A stretch of 64,000 nucleotides of DNA from Liopterus haemorrhoidalis (GCA_963971575.1 OZ020616.1:6991934-7055933); one strand, 5' to 3'. Counted from the stretch's first letter, positions 20,681 through 31,585 are shown. Numbers and translations: made by a program. Notes: generated by a model from the sequence alone, not told the origin.

Positions 20681-21676
20681 CGAGGGCTACGTTTTAAGTT
20701 TTTACAAAATCTAAGAAAGAAAACTTTTTTTATTGATTTTCAATATTCGTCTTTAAGATTTATACACTTTTGCATGCGTTCAAACCAATTCTCGAAACAT
20801 TTTTCCACTCTGAAGTTGGTATAAGTCTTCAACAGTTCTTGAGGTGAAGAAAATCGCTGTCCACGCATTTTTTGTTTGACATTGAGGAACAAAAAAAGGC
20901 GTTAGGGGATAAATAAGGTGAATGGGCAATAAGACATTAATTCGATGTTTTTCTCCTTCAAATAATCAATTGTATGACGTGCTGTGTGGGAGCTTTCTTT
21001 GTCATGATGAAGAATGATGTTTTTAGTTGTTTTTCCTGATTTTGTCTCTGACTTCTGGCAAATAAATTGTTGTATACCATTCAGCATTAACAGTTCTCCG
21101 ATCCTCTAAAGGAATGGTTGCGAGATGTCTAGTACAACAGAAAAAACAAACCATCAATTTCTTGGAAGTTCTTCGTGAACTAACAACTTTGGTGGGTTTC
21201 GGTTCATCTTGGAAGACCCAAACAGTGGATTGTTGCTTAGTTTCCGGTTCATATGAATAAATCCAAGTTTCGTTACCTGTAACGATGTATACGGACTTTG
21301 CAGTGCCTAGGTTGAATTTTTTAGCATTCCCTTACACCAATCAACTCGAGCCTTTTTTTAGCTTCGGTCAAATTATGCGGAATCCTTCGGGAACAGATAT
21401 TTTTCACAGCTAAATGTTCATGCAAAATCGAATGTATTGCAGTCTGCGATATACCAAAGGAAGCCTATATTTCACGGTAAATCACATGCCGATCTTCTTC
21501 AGCCATTTTGCGAACAGCAGCGATGTTTTTTTGAATCACAACCGATTTTGGTCGACCTTCACGAGATTCTTCACTGACGGATGCACGACCACGACGAAAT
21601 TCTGCAAACCAATTGTAAACAATCTTTTCTGATGGTGCTTCATTACCAAAAGTTGAACAAAACGTAATTGTTTTCG
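20681..21676 (-). mobile_element. mariner element, near full length, decayed
   Basis: Left terminus CGAGGGCTACGTTTTAAG after TA (20679-20680). The right terminus is degraded (AAAACGTA then CG) before TA at 21677-21678. The whole interior reads as a minus-strand mariner transposase with several frameshifts. Confidence 0.75.
20740..21650 (-). pseudogene. mariner transposase relic
   Basis: In order from 21650 leftwards: the helix-turn-helix tail (FGNEAPSEKIVYNWFAEFRR), the linker GRPKSVVIQKN, SILHEHLAVKNICSRRIPHN, the first catalytic motif TGNETWIYSYEPETKQQS, the LEDRRTVNAEWYTT segment and the second catalytic region HHDKESSHTARHTIDYLKEK, where the usual Asn after Asp has become Lys. Then comes a degraded PYSPDLSP region and the C-terminal SPQEAVEDF-like part to 20740. 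At least five frame breaks. A sister copy lies at 60.1-60.75 kb and a C-terminal scrap at 43.94-44.09 kb. Confidence 0.85.
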
Positions 21677-21678
21677 TA

Positions 21679-22211
21679 TTATAAAGTTTGTGGGTGCATT
21701 ACATCGGAGTTTTATAGAGATGTATCAATTATTTTAGAATAATAAATTAGACCATTTCACGTAGAATCATAATATATTTAATACTATACATTAAACATTC
21801 ATAATATCGGAGTTATCACAGTGTAAAGTGTACGCATGCACAGAAATGTTTAAAGTTGTACATATATGTTGCTCTTTGGTGCGGTACTTACCAATAGATG
21901 GCGGTGCTGGAGATTTCTAAATTTACCATCACCTAATATTTAATTGCAAATTATATTATCGGTTTGTATATTTAACTTTAACGTTGTGAGCGTTATGCTC
22001 TACTTCGTTTTAAAGTAGTGAAATGCCCTAGCGAAGCACGGGTACACCCACTAGTCAAAAATAAAAACGAATTTAAAATTTGCAAAAAATATTGTACCTA
22101 TTTAAAAACTATGCCTATAAAGACGTATTAAATATAGTTCAGAGCCTGAAAACATCCTAGCAATAAAAATGACTAATGTAGTACCAGTATTGAGACCAGT
22201 CTGAGACAATT
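21679..22211. other. spacer, nothing firmly recognised
   Basis: CTAGCGAAGCACGGGTAC at about 22029 resembles a terminal motif common in insect repeats, but no second end or second copy is visible here. Confidence 0.3.
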
Positions 22212-22214
22212 TAA

Positions 22215-23366
22215 TGGTGCGATTATGGTCATTTCTGTTAAATATTTAAGCTCTTTAAATGTGATGGTCACAGGCTTTAGCGTGAAGTGCAATTACGGTC
22301 ACCATTTAACGTTAAATAAATCCTTAAATTTTTCTTTAAGCTACAACCAAATATATCTTTCCATAGCGCTAAATTTGAGGTTGTGTTTGACGCTGGATCA
22401 GACTGTAACGATTCCTGAAATTGTATTTAAAGTGAAACATTTTTATTTACAAGAAAATGGAATTGAACCATGTTTTAGTTCATTTAATTGCCGAATAAGA
22501 TGACAACAGGTAATAAAAGATAAATTTATAAACATTATAAATTATCAAAAATATGTACTATGTATTTTTAGGAACAATCTTCGCATAGAACGAAGATTTA
22601 TAAAAGACACAGAAAATCCATTTAAAATGGCTAATGAGAGTTTTAGAACATTTTTTCGGCTGTCAAAAGAAATGATTTTCTACGAAATTTTGCAACCAGT
22701 ACATAATGAACAACCTGCAAGGCAAGACGAACTTCCTCTACATCTCAAACTGTTAGGAACTATCAACTTTTTGGCCACTGGTTCTGACCAAAAAGCTGTG
22801 GGGAACTCCATTTTTAATTGCATGAACCAGAGTAGTTTAAGCAAATCTATAAACCAAGTATGCAGGATCATTACGAATCGCTTAAGCCATGTATGTTATT
22901 TTGTATGAAAATTACCTATGAACATACATTTTTATCTTAAAATTATACTTTTACTATTTATTATTTTCGGGTAAATATTGTAAACATGGTTTAATAAATC
23001 ATGTACTTTGAATTCATTTTGCTATGTATTATTTTGTTTTTTCTTCAATAAATAAAGTTTTTTTTTTTTTTTTTTTAAGTTTTTGGTTATATCACGTTAT
23101 ATGTTCTGACAGTCAGCACTAAAAACATTAAATTAACATGTCTTTACTATTGCTTTCTCTCTTTATTCAAGGCGCACAGACAGAGCCAGACAATGCTCAG
23201 TTGAACGTTACTTAATTAGCCTCTAACAAGGTCACAATTTTGTAGCTGAAGTATTTAAATTTAGTTGACCATAACAGCAAAATTTTAAATAATTTAACAG
23301 ACGAAGTTAAAGATCCATTTAGCCTTAAATTCTGTAAGATTTACATGTTGGACCATAATCGCACCA
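22215..23366 (+). mobile_element. PIF/Harbinger element, 1152 bp
   Basis: Terminal inverted repeats TGGTGCGATTATGGTC and GACCATAATCGCACCA. TAA target duplications at 22212-22214 and 23367-23369, the PIF/Harbinger signature. GGTCA/TGACC motifs recur near both ends. Inside is one exon of a HARBI1-like nuclease. Confidence 0.9.
22572..22890 (+). CDS. HARBI1-like nuclease exon (partial)
   Basis: An uninterrupted frame reads RIERRFIKDTENPFKMANES, then FRTFFRLSKEMIFYEILQPV and LPLHLKLLGTINFLATGSDQ to NRLSH. This matches the N-terminal conserved region of PIF/Harbinger nucleases (the LPLxLKLLxxxxFLATGSxQxxVG block before the DDE core). It is flanked by splice-like signals: TATGTATTTTTAG before 22572 and a donor CAT/GTATGT at 22891. 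The DDE catalytic exons are missing from the 1.15-kb element, so no active nuclease is made here. An upstream 92-residue frame at 22225-22503 is unrecognised. Confidence 0.75.
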
Positions 23367-23369
23367 TAA

Positions 23370-23928
23370 ATTAGTGAAACCGAGAATTTACGTACTGATC
23401 TTGGAAACAATTGTTGACACATTGCTTTTTCTCCAGCTTGTAGTAAAGTTCAATTAAAACACTTAAAATCTATCGAACGAAGATCTAATTATGCGCTATT
23501 TAATATTTTAAATCGAACTTTTAAAACAAACCTTTTTAAAACTAACAAAAAATTCAATTAAAAAACACTCGTTTTAGCAATTAGTTTTTCAACTCCATAA
23601 AAAACTGTTTAATAGAAAATGCGATTGAAAGGAATCCCAATTGGTTTAACATTGTAAACTTTTTCATTTTGCTAGTTTATTCAAATGTTTTCTGTATGAT
23701 ATATTAAATATATTTTAATATATTTATTGGAATAAAACAAATTTCATTGTAAGTGAGAAGGGAAGCAATTTGAAAGAACTCTCAATCGATTTCAAATGCA
23801 ATATCTTTTGTAACTTTATACTGAAATTTTATAGGTTCCAAGAGTCCAGGAGACATTCTTCAGTGGCGTACTAGCCTCTCTTTTTAATTTAACATATTTC
23901 TGGTTTTTGCAAGAATTTCCGGTAAGCA
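23370..23928. other. spacer, nothing firmly recognised
   Basis: CAGTGGCGTACTAGCC at 23851 resembles a single hAT terminus; no partner found. Confidence 0.3.
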
Positions 23929-23958
23929 TAAAGCGTCGTTTACAATATAGGTCCATAC

Positions 23959-24835
23959 TAGAGATGGGTCGTTCATGAACGAACCGGCTCACTGAGCCGG
24001 CTCAGTACACTGACCGAAGTACACGGTTCACCAAATTGAAATGAGTCGGCTCACAGCTCAAGTTTCAAGGATACGATTGTGAGCAGTGACCGGAGTGATC
24101 CAGATCTGGATCGATGTCATGTTGAACTTCGCGATAACTCGGCTTGTAATGGATTATCATAAAGTGTATTTTGTCATCAATTTGTAGGACAGTTTATTTG
24201 AAACTAATAGGCTTAGTCTGTATTTTCTGACAACCATACTATATAAAAATATTAAAAATATTGTCCAAATCCCAGATGTCCGATTTATAAGGGCAATAAA
24301 CATCGCCATAAACTTAACACATCTGGTTTAAAATACAGTAGCTACATAAAGTGAATTGTTTGTTTCAAAAATGTTAGATAAGAGCCGGGGCTAAGCGACG
24401 TTCTACCTACGAAGGAACGACCGACCGACCTGTGTCTCGGAAACATGTTTCCAGTTCATATAATGCAAGAGCCGGCTCTAAGCGACGTTCTACCTACGAA
24501 CGAACGACCGACCGACCGACAACTGACCGACCTGTGTCTCGGAAACATGTTTTCAGTTCATATAATGCAAAAGCCGGCTCTAAGTGACGTTCTACCTACG
24601 AACGAACTACCGACCGACCAACAACTGACCGACCTGTGTCTCGAAAACATGTTTCCAGTTCATATAATGCAAGAGCCGGCTCTAAGCGACGTTCTACCTA
24701 CGAACAAACGACCGACTTGTGTCGGAAACATGTTTATTTAACCGGATCACTGAGCCGGTTCATTGATCCGGCTCAACAAACTGAACGACCTCCACTGATC
24801 CGGTTACGCAAACTGAGCCGAAATTCCCATCTCTA
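23959..24835. mobile_element. hAT-type element with CCGGCTC subterminal array
   Basis: Ends TAGAGATGGG and CCCATCTCTA; perfect 8-bp target duplication GTCCATAC (23951-23958 and 24836-24843). Both subterminal zones are packed with GAGCCGGCTC-like palindromic motifs (ACCGGCTCACTGAGCCGG at left, CACTGAGCCGGTTCATTG at right). The interior is a tandem array (24370-24730). No transposase. Confidence 0.95.
24370..24730. repeat. about 105-bp tandem repeat with (CCGA)n inside hAT
   Basis: About 3.5 units, each with GAAACATGTTTCCAGTTCAT, ATAATGCAAGAGCCGGC, GACGTTCTACCTACGAA and a variable ACCGACCGACC run. The open frame across 24445-24741 exists because the repeat is nearly a multiple of three. Confidence 0.9.
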
Positions 24836-25114
24836 GTCCATACTACAAGTGGTCCATAAGATAATGAATGACTTTTGTTGTTCTATTTATAATACGAACA
24901 TCTATTTGTAATAAGCAGAACAATGAAAATAATTCATCATCTTATGGATAACTTGTGCTATGGACCTATTATAAACGAGGCTTTAGACGCAGCAGCATTG
25001 AAAGGTAAGGACAGAAAAATGCCCTGCAGTGAGGGGCCCCAAAATAGGCCGTCAAATATACACATTCTCAGTGGATTACCCTGAAAATTTTGTAGAGCGT
25101 ATACAAATAATATA

Positions 25115-25650
25115 CTAGGTGTGTAAATTAAGGAACCGGACTGGCAATATAGCGTTTGAACTGTCAACATTTGGGACGTGAGGCTTGAAGGGGCGGTAGG
25201 TGAACATGTGATACGTCTTCGCTACGAGTTTGAACTCGCTAGATTAATTTTGTTGTCCGTAGCAATTTTTTCTAGTGCGTACTAAAAATGTGTGACATTC
25301 ATTTCGAGCAACGGTGGGCTATCAGGTTTTGCTCCATATTTGAGCACAATGCACCGGAAATTTTTGCAAAACTTCAGCAGGCCTAAGGACTCAGTTTTTT
25401 TGGTGGTTTAAGACATTTTCAGAAGGAAGAGAGTTGATTGAAGATTAACCACGCAGCGGAAGGCCTTCATCTTCAAAAACCGATGAAAATGTCGACAGAA
25501 TCCGGGATCGTGTGCGTTCAGATCGTCAGAATGATCGGGGAAGAGTTGAATTTGACTCATACTACCATCCATCAGATTTTGACCAATGAATTGGGGATGA
25601 GGAAAATCTGCACAAAAATAGCTACAAAAAACCTTTCACAGGGCGATTAA
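25115..25650 (+). pseudogene. mariner 5' part with transposase N terminus
   Basis: A mariner-like terminus (CTAGGTGTGTAAATTAAGG) starts at 25115 after TA. The transposase N terminus begins near 25289: FEQRWAIRFCSIFEHNAPEI, WWFKTFSEGRELIED, a stop, PRSGRPSSSKTDENVDRIRD, then in another frame VRMIGEELNLTHTTIHQILT and LGMRKICTKIATKNL. The two helix-turn-helix regions and the GRPS linker of SETMAR-like mariners are recognisable. The DDD catalytic domain is absent: the copy stops at 25650, next to the 148-bp repeat monomer. Confidence 0.8.
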
Positions 25651-25664
25651 AATTAAAAATTCAA

Positions 25665-25810
25665 ATTACTCTCTTATTATTGACTTAACAGCAAAAATTT
25701 GTATAACAAATATTGTTAAGAATAAGAAGGCAAATCTTTTATCTCAAAACATTTTTTTAATTGGATAAATGTTTGGAGAGTTATAACAGCAAAAACCCCA
25801 AAAATTAAAA
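25665..25810 (-). repeat. dispersed copy of the 148-bp repeat
   Basis: Reverse-orientation match to the 4.19-4.34 kb monomer: TTGACTTAACAGCAAAAA, CAAATATTGTTAAGAATAAG, AATTGGATAAATGTTTGG. Confidence 0.6.
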
Positions 25811-26270
25811 ACTTAAAAAATTTATATTTATTTTATTATAAAACTTTTACTAAGGTGTTTTAAGGTTTCACGCCTTCCATTGACCTGTAGTTGAGTTGAG
25901 TTGAACACAAATCTGCATTGAATTTTACAATGTGGCTGACTTCTACGCCACTGGTACCCGTTTCGACCGAAACAGAATTGTTGATTTAAAAACTTAATTT
26001 AAAAATTGAAAATATAATTTATTAATTTGTATTTTTAATTTATACCTCTTAAATTAATTCTTGTGTTATGCAGCAATCATACATTTATCCACAACAATTA
26101 AGCAAATAAACTCTAATTTAATAATTTACAATATTTTAATAAAATCTATCCTTTATTTTTTTCTATGTCTTGAATACTAAAAATTTAATTCGCCCAGGTG
26201 GAGAGTTAAATTTTTTGTTGATTTACGTCTTATTTAAAACTAACTCTCACATGAGCAATTCATTGTTTAT

Positions 26271-26320
26271 TAGGGTTTTGTAGGTATGAGACCAAAAAAC
26301 ACTTATACCGTCATTTTGTC

Positions 26321-26360
<40 letters not shown>

Positions 26361-27319
26361 GTCTGTTCGGTAAAAATTGTAGCCAAACGGCTAAACATAG
26401 AGTTGAAATTTGGCATGCTTATACAACTCTTTGACCCTGCTCATAGGAAAAATACTAAAACATCTAAAAAAACATTTGCCCCTAAAAATATAAACAAATA
26501 TATGCTCATCGAAAAAAAAAAATAAATGTATATATATGTAAAATATAGTACGTGAATTAACGATCAAAATTTTATTTTTGCAAAATAAATTATTTTCACG
26601 CGATTTTTGCCAAAATTGTGTAAAAAAAATTTTGTCCCACACCCTGTAGCCCAGATGGTTTAAACTAAAAATCTGAAACAAATCTAAGTAATGTACATTG
26701 GTGTGAACCGGAATAGTACAACAGGAATTTTTGATCAGATTATATTTTCGGAAAATGACGCATTTTTTGTGTTTTTAACTAATATACGTAAAATATTTAA
26801 TGCGCTATTTTACACAGTAAACGAGTGAACGTCCGTAGTCCAGTGGTAACATTCTCGCTTCGTAAGTTGCAAACTACTGTTCGATTCCCGTCAATTTTTA
26901 TTTTTTCTTTTTTTTTTTGAATTTTTATTTTGTTTAAATTATTTTGTCGAAATTCTAGTTATATTTTGGCAAATATTGCATTTATTTTTTAAAAGCGTAA
27001 ATTTAATAACCAGTGGGAAGTCTTGAAATTATAATTTAATTCTATGTTTGAATGTATACGAAATCAGAGGGGCGGAGTTTATGACTTAAACAACCAATGG
27101 AAGCCGTCGGCGCAATTTTCAATATATTAATGAACCTTGCTATATAAAAAAAATACTGCAAATATTAAGAAAACCAAATAATGGTATTAGGCATTCGAAT
27201 TAAAATTAATAAAAAAATATTTTAACATAAAATTTGTTTTGGCATCCCAAATAATCATCATTCACTTACTAAAAACCTGCGAAACCTTGAAATGTGTGAA
27301 AATTCACACTTCACATAAA
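26271..27319 (+). mobile_element. HINE variant A, full length
   Basis: 5' end TTAGGGTTTTGTAGGTATGA, GTCT tract 26325-26365, TAGCCAAACGGCTAAACA block, tRNA-like block 26830-26891, AGAGGGGCGGAG block, and 3' end ACCTGCGAAACC with hairpin GTGTGAAAATTCACACTTC. It faces an inverted full-length copy at 28289-29338. Confidence 0.9.
26830..26891 (+). other. tRNA-like block in HINE
   Basis: GTCCGTAGTCCAGTGGTAAC gives a good A box and GTTCGATTCCCG a consensus B box. The 31 bases between them do not form a standard anticodon arm. Different from the blocks at 10591 and 28711. Confidence 0.6.
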
Positions 27320-28288
27320 TTTTTATTTTTACTCTAGTTTCTGATAATAGCTTAAAGCATTTTACTCGGTCTTTAGCAATCGGGCATTAATATTGAATTT
27401 CTAGAGAAGAGTCTAGTTTTGAATAAAATGTCAAAGAATTAGGTAGTCTAACCTACTTTTGATTTCCTATAAAGAACATATCGTACGAGATAAGAAATGT
27501 GAAACCTACTTACAGTTGGAGAGATATGGAATCAATACCCCTTTCATCCATTCCCATTCTCCAACCCCGTATTACACTCCGGAGTTAAACTGTAAGGCAG
27601 TTCTCATCTCTCAGTGATTTAACAGCAAAGGTAAATTCCCGTGAACTCAACTGTAACTTCTTCTTCGTATATTCATTTCTTTTTCCGGATGGACGGGCAA
27701 AAGATCTCACGAATCGCTGCTAGTTAGATGGGCAAAGGGTACAGTGACGTCACAGCTTAAACAGGGTTAAAACGTTCTCTAAAATGTTCGACCCCTGATT
27801 ATTGCCGGTAATAAAAATTAGGGATGGATGGCGAATTTTGAATGTTTTTATAGGGTTAATTAAAGGGTTTATAGGTTAATATAATACAGATTAAGTTAAT
27901 TTTATGGTTTATAATAAATTTTGGGGTAGAAAATTTTAAATTAATTTTTAGAAGAGCTATTAAAATAAGTTTAATTTCTGAATAAAATAAGGTTCACCGC
28001 ATATTTGAGAATTTTAGTCTTAAAGCAACTATTTAAGACACGATTACAATCAAGACTTTTCTTTCTCGGGAACTGGCCACATAGTCCGGGAGGCAGTGTT
28101 GCAAGTGACCTGGTCATTGCATCCCGATTGATTCCTATTGGAAATTATTCCTTTCGGGTACTTGATGATGAAGCGTCAGCTGTGTTGGTAGTGGTGAGAA
28201 AATGTACATCGTCGAAGGGTCTCTTTCAAGCCAGTTGAAAATTTGCACAGTTATTGTTTAAGTGATAATAATAATAATAATAATAAAA
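27320..28288. other. spacer between inverted HINE copies
   Basis: No TE signature seen. A 77-residue frame at 28005-28238 is not recognised and has no splice or promoter context I can defend. (AAT)n at 28268-28287 borders the next HINE. Confidence 0.4.
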
Positions 28289-29338
28289 TTGATGTGAAGT
28301 GTGCAAAACACATTTCAGGGTTTTGCAGGTATTTAGTAAGTGAATGATGATTATTTGGGATGCCAAAACAAATTTTATATTTAAATATTTTTTTTGTTAA
28401 TTTTAATTCGAACGCCTAATACCATTATTTAAGTTTCTAAATATGTGCAGTATTTTTTATATAGCAAGGTTCATTAAGAATTTTAAAAATTGCACCTATG
28501 GCTTCCATTGGTTGTTATAAGCGCCGCCCCTCTGATTTCGTGTACATTGAAACAGAACTAAATTATAATTTAAACAATTTCCACTGGTTATTAAATTTAC
28601 GCTTTTAAAAATTAAATGCAACATTTGCCAAAATATAACTAGAATTTTGAAAAAATAATTTAAACAATATAAAAATTCAAAAAAAAAACAAAAAATAATA
28701 TTGTCACTTCTTGCAGGGTTCGATCCCTTTCGGATCGAGTTATTTGGGTGAAACGCTAGCGTCATAACCACTAGACCAGCATACACCTTCTAGTGTAGCG
28801 TGTTACAAAGGTATAACTTGTGTACATTATTAGCCAACAAATACAAAAAATTAGTTTTTTTCCAAAAACATAATCTGATCAAAAATTCCTGTTGTCCTAT
28901 TCCGGTTCACACCAATGTACATTACTTAGCATTTTTTCAGATTTTTAGTTTAAACCATCTGGGCTACAGGGTGTGAGACAAAAAATTTTTTGCACAATTT
29001 TGGCAAAAATCGCTTCAAAATAATTTATTTTGCAAAAATAAAAATTTTATATTTAATCCACGTACCAAGGGCTTTCATTTGATACCTAATCAGAATTATG
29101 AAAAAATATTTTTTTTTTCGATGAGCACATATTTGTTTATTTTTAAAGGGATATGTTTTTTAGATGTTTTAATATTTTTCCTATGTGCGGGTCAAAGAGT
29201 TGTATAAGCATGCCAAATTTCAACTCTCTAGGTTTAGCCTTTTGGCTACAATTTTCACCGAACAGACAAACAGACAGACAGACAGACGACAAAATTACGG
29301 TATAAGGGTTTTTTGGTCATACCTACAAAACCCTAAAA
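28289..29338 (-). mobile_element. HINE variant A, full length (inverted)
   Basis: 3' end GATGTGAAGTGTG at 28291 and 5' end ACCTACAAAACCCTAAAAA to 29338, with CAGA tract at 29269-29284. The tRNA-like block lies at 28711-28790. Together with 26271-27319 it forms two 1.05-kb arms in inverted orientation about 970 bp apart. Confidence 0.9.
28711..28790 (-). other. tRNA-Glu-like block in HINE
   Basis: On the minus strand GTATGCTGGTCTAGTGGTTA is a strong A box and CGTTTCACCC resembles a tRNA-Glu(TTC) anticodon loop. The best B-box match (GGGTTCGATCCC at 28716-28727) lies on the opposite strand, next to a near-palindromic GGATCGA copy, so the 3' half may have been rearranged. Confidence 0.5.
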
Positions 29339-29544
29339 AGTCAGATGAGTGCGTAGTGGGGGATTATACGTCAGTCGCTTGTATAAATCAGTCATAAAAA
29401 AAAATTATGTAAAGTCATTTCAAATTCAATGAAACTTATAAATCGAACTTATTATATAATTAGTTATTATCCGTCAACCATGACGAAAAAATTTCAATTG
29501 TTTGTATGTGTATTTGGTTTTACTTTTTAACGTATCTTAATTTC

Positions 29545-29665
29545 ATCGCCGGTCAGCGAATCACGGGACAGGATATCACCCGTTAGCCAATCACGGGAGA
29601 GGGTGTCACCTGTCAGCCAATCAAGAGACAGGGTGTCCCCAGTTAGCCAATCATGACCTTAGCAA
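29545..29665. repeat. 30-bp minisatellite
   Basis: About 3.6 units of GTYAGCCAATCACGGGA-CAGGGTGTCACC. A single related unit recurs at 30715-30765, on the far side of the 120-bp satellite. Confidence 0.8.
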
Positions 29666-29769
29666 TTTCCTAACCTTAGGAAAAATTTACGTCATAATGT
29701 TACCAATACTACATACAGACACTTGCTAATTATATAGTTAGATTATTTATTCATGAGCTTTTAAGATGG

Positions 29770-30715
29770 GAAAACGATTCATTTTTACTCAGTACATTAC
29801 ATTTATTGTTAAAACTAAAAATAATTTGAAACGTTAACTTGTGCCTTCGAAACCCTAAACATTTATGTATGCAATTATGTTTGTAGATTCTTACAGAATA
29901 AATCTGCAAAATATTGTTCATATCGGTGAAAGGATATAACATTGTCTAAAGTTTTTTTTATGCCTACGAAATCCTAGATATTTGTATGTATACTTATATT
30001 TGTAGATTCTTAGAAAAAAAAAAAAAAAATGCAATATATTGTTCATATTGGTTAAAGGATATAGGCGTGTCTAGAGTTTCTCTTTTATGCCTACGAAACC
30101 CTAAACATTTCTATAGGTATTTTTATCCACGGTTTCTTAGACAATAAATCTGCAAAATATAGTTCATATCGGTTAAAGATTGTCTAGAGTTTCTTATTAA
30201 TACCTACAAAACCCCAGATATTTATGTATATAATTATATTCGCAGGTTCTTAGAGAATAAATCTGCAAAATACTGTTCATATCGGTTAAAGGATATAGAA
30301 ATCTCTTGTTTATGCCTACAAAGCCCTAGACATTTAAGTATGTAATTATATTTGTGGATTATTAGAGAATAAATCTGCAAAATATTGTTGATATCAGTCA
30401 AAAAATATAAGAGTGTCTAGGTTACTTGTTTATGCCTGCGAAACCCTAGACATTTCTATATGTTATTTTATCCGCAGATTCTTAGAAAACAAATCTGCAA
30501 AATTTTTTTCATATAGATCATAGGATATAGGAGTGTTAGATTTTTTTGTTTATGCGTACGAAATCCTAGACATTTCTATACGTTATTTTATCCGCAGATT
30601 CTTAGAGAATAAATCTGCAAAATATTGTTCATATCGGTCAAATCATATAGGAGTATCTAGAGTTATATGAAATTATATTCGTGGATTCTTATAGAATAAA
30701 TCTGCAAAATACCTG
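29770..30715. repeat. about 120-bp satellite, 8 units
   Basis: Units share AATAAATCTGCAAAATATTG, TTCATATCGGTYAAAGGATA and TATGCCTACGAAACCCTAGA. AATCTGCAAAAT recurs near 29901, 30147, 30260, 30371, 30491, 30611 and 30698 (a weak one at 30028), giving periods of 111-127 bp. Flanked on both sides by about 130 bp of related sequence (GTCCCCAGTTAGCCAATCA to CACTTGCTAATTATAT). Confidence 0.9.
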
Positions 30716-30845
30716 TCAACCAAGAGACATCATGAGTCCCCAGTTAGCCAATCACGAGAACCTTAGGAAAAAATGACGTCACAATGTTACCCAGATCACA
30801 TATACACACTTGCTAATTATATGTACGATAATTCTGAACTTGCTA

Positions 30846-31585
30846 TTAAAAACAAAATGTTTCATTTCTGCAACCAAGAAATTGGCCATAACTCTAAAAA
30901 ATATATATATGCACTCCTAATTACACAATATATGTTTATTATGTTTTAGTCTAGTGTAACATAATTGAAACAAATCATAAAAGCCCTACCAGCAAAGGAC
31001 GCTATTAAACTTCATATAACACTTCTACTACTTTTTTCATTTTCATAATAAATATTATTTTAAATATCTTTTTTGTGCTAACAAAATTTTCATTTCAAAG
31101 TATAAAATTTTAATCTTTTTAAAGAAAACACTTTTAAAAATTCAGTAAAGTGTCCGCCTGAGGGTTCTTAAAATGCCAGTAATTTTGTTATCAATAGACA
31201 TTGGAAGTGAACTGGTGGTTCTGATGAAAATTAATGAGAAATTGTACAGCTGTGTAAATGTTGTCTTACAGGCTCGAAAAATCATACAGTCGACAAGTCT
31301 CCAGCTCTTAATTAAATACTAATAAAATACATTCAAAAGGGATTATTTCTAAATTATAAATGAAAGTGCTGTCGATATTTTACACAACAGGCATGGACTC
31401 GAAAATATTCGATAACTCAAGTATTTTACAGACAGGCTTAAAACTAATTTCACAAATTTTATTTCAAATAATTTCTATAATACAAAACAATAAATCTAAA
31501 TATAGAGTGTTCATTTTAAATTCCTCCTCATTGCTATCTAGAGAACTATAAATAGAAAACAACAAATACTATTTTACAGGAAAAT
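30846..31585. other. AT-rich spacer, nothing recognised
   Basis: A 63-residue frame at 31360-31551 shows no recognisable features. Confidence 0.4.

Larger units (their letters stand above)
23931..24983. mobile_element. mariner-type MITE split by a hAT
   Basis: AAGCGTCGTTTACAATA at the left and TATTATAAACGAGGCTT at the right are inverted; the match continues with GGTCCATA and, inside, GTGGTCCATAAGAT against ATCTTATGGATAACTTG. TA flanks at 23929-23930 and 24984-24985. Without the nested hAT (23959-24835) and its 8-bp duplication, the MITE is about 168 bp. Confidence 0.85.

Noticed and set aside
20558..20824. 88-residue plus-strand protein
   Set aside because: Runs from spacer into the antisense of a mariner; not a gene.
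24445..24741. Repeat protein MFPVHIMQEPALSDVLPTNE
   Set aside because: Each repeat is a unit of the tandem array inside a hAT; no start context or homology.
28005..28238. 77-residue plus-strand protein as host exon
   Set aside because: No start, splice or homology support that I could see.
29770..30715. CRISPR-like array
   Set aside because: Regular spacing, but the units are contiguous diverged satellite monomers without unique spacers, and the genome is eukaryotic.
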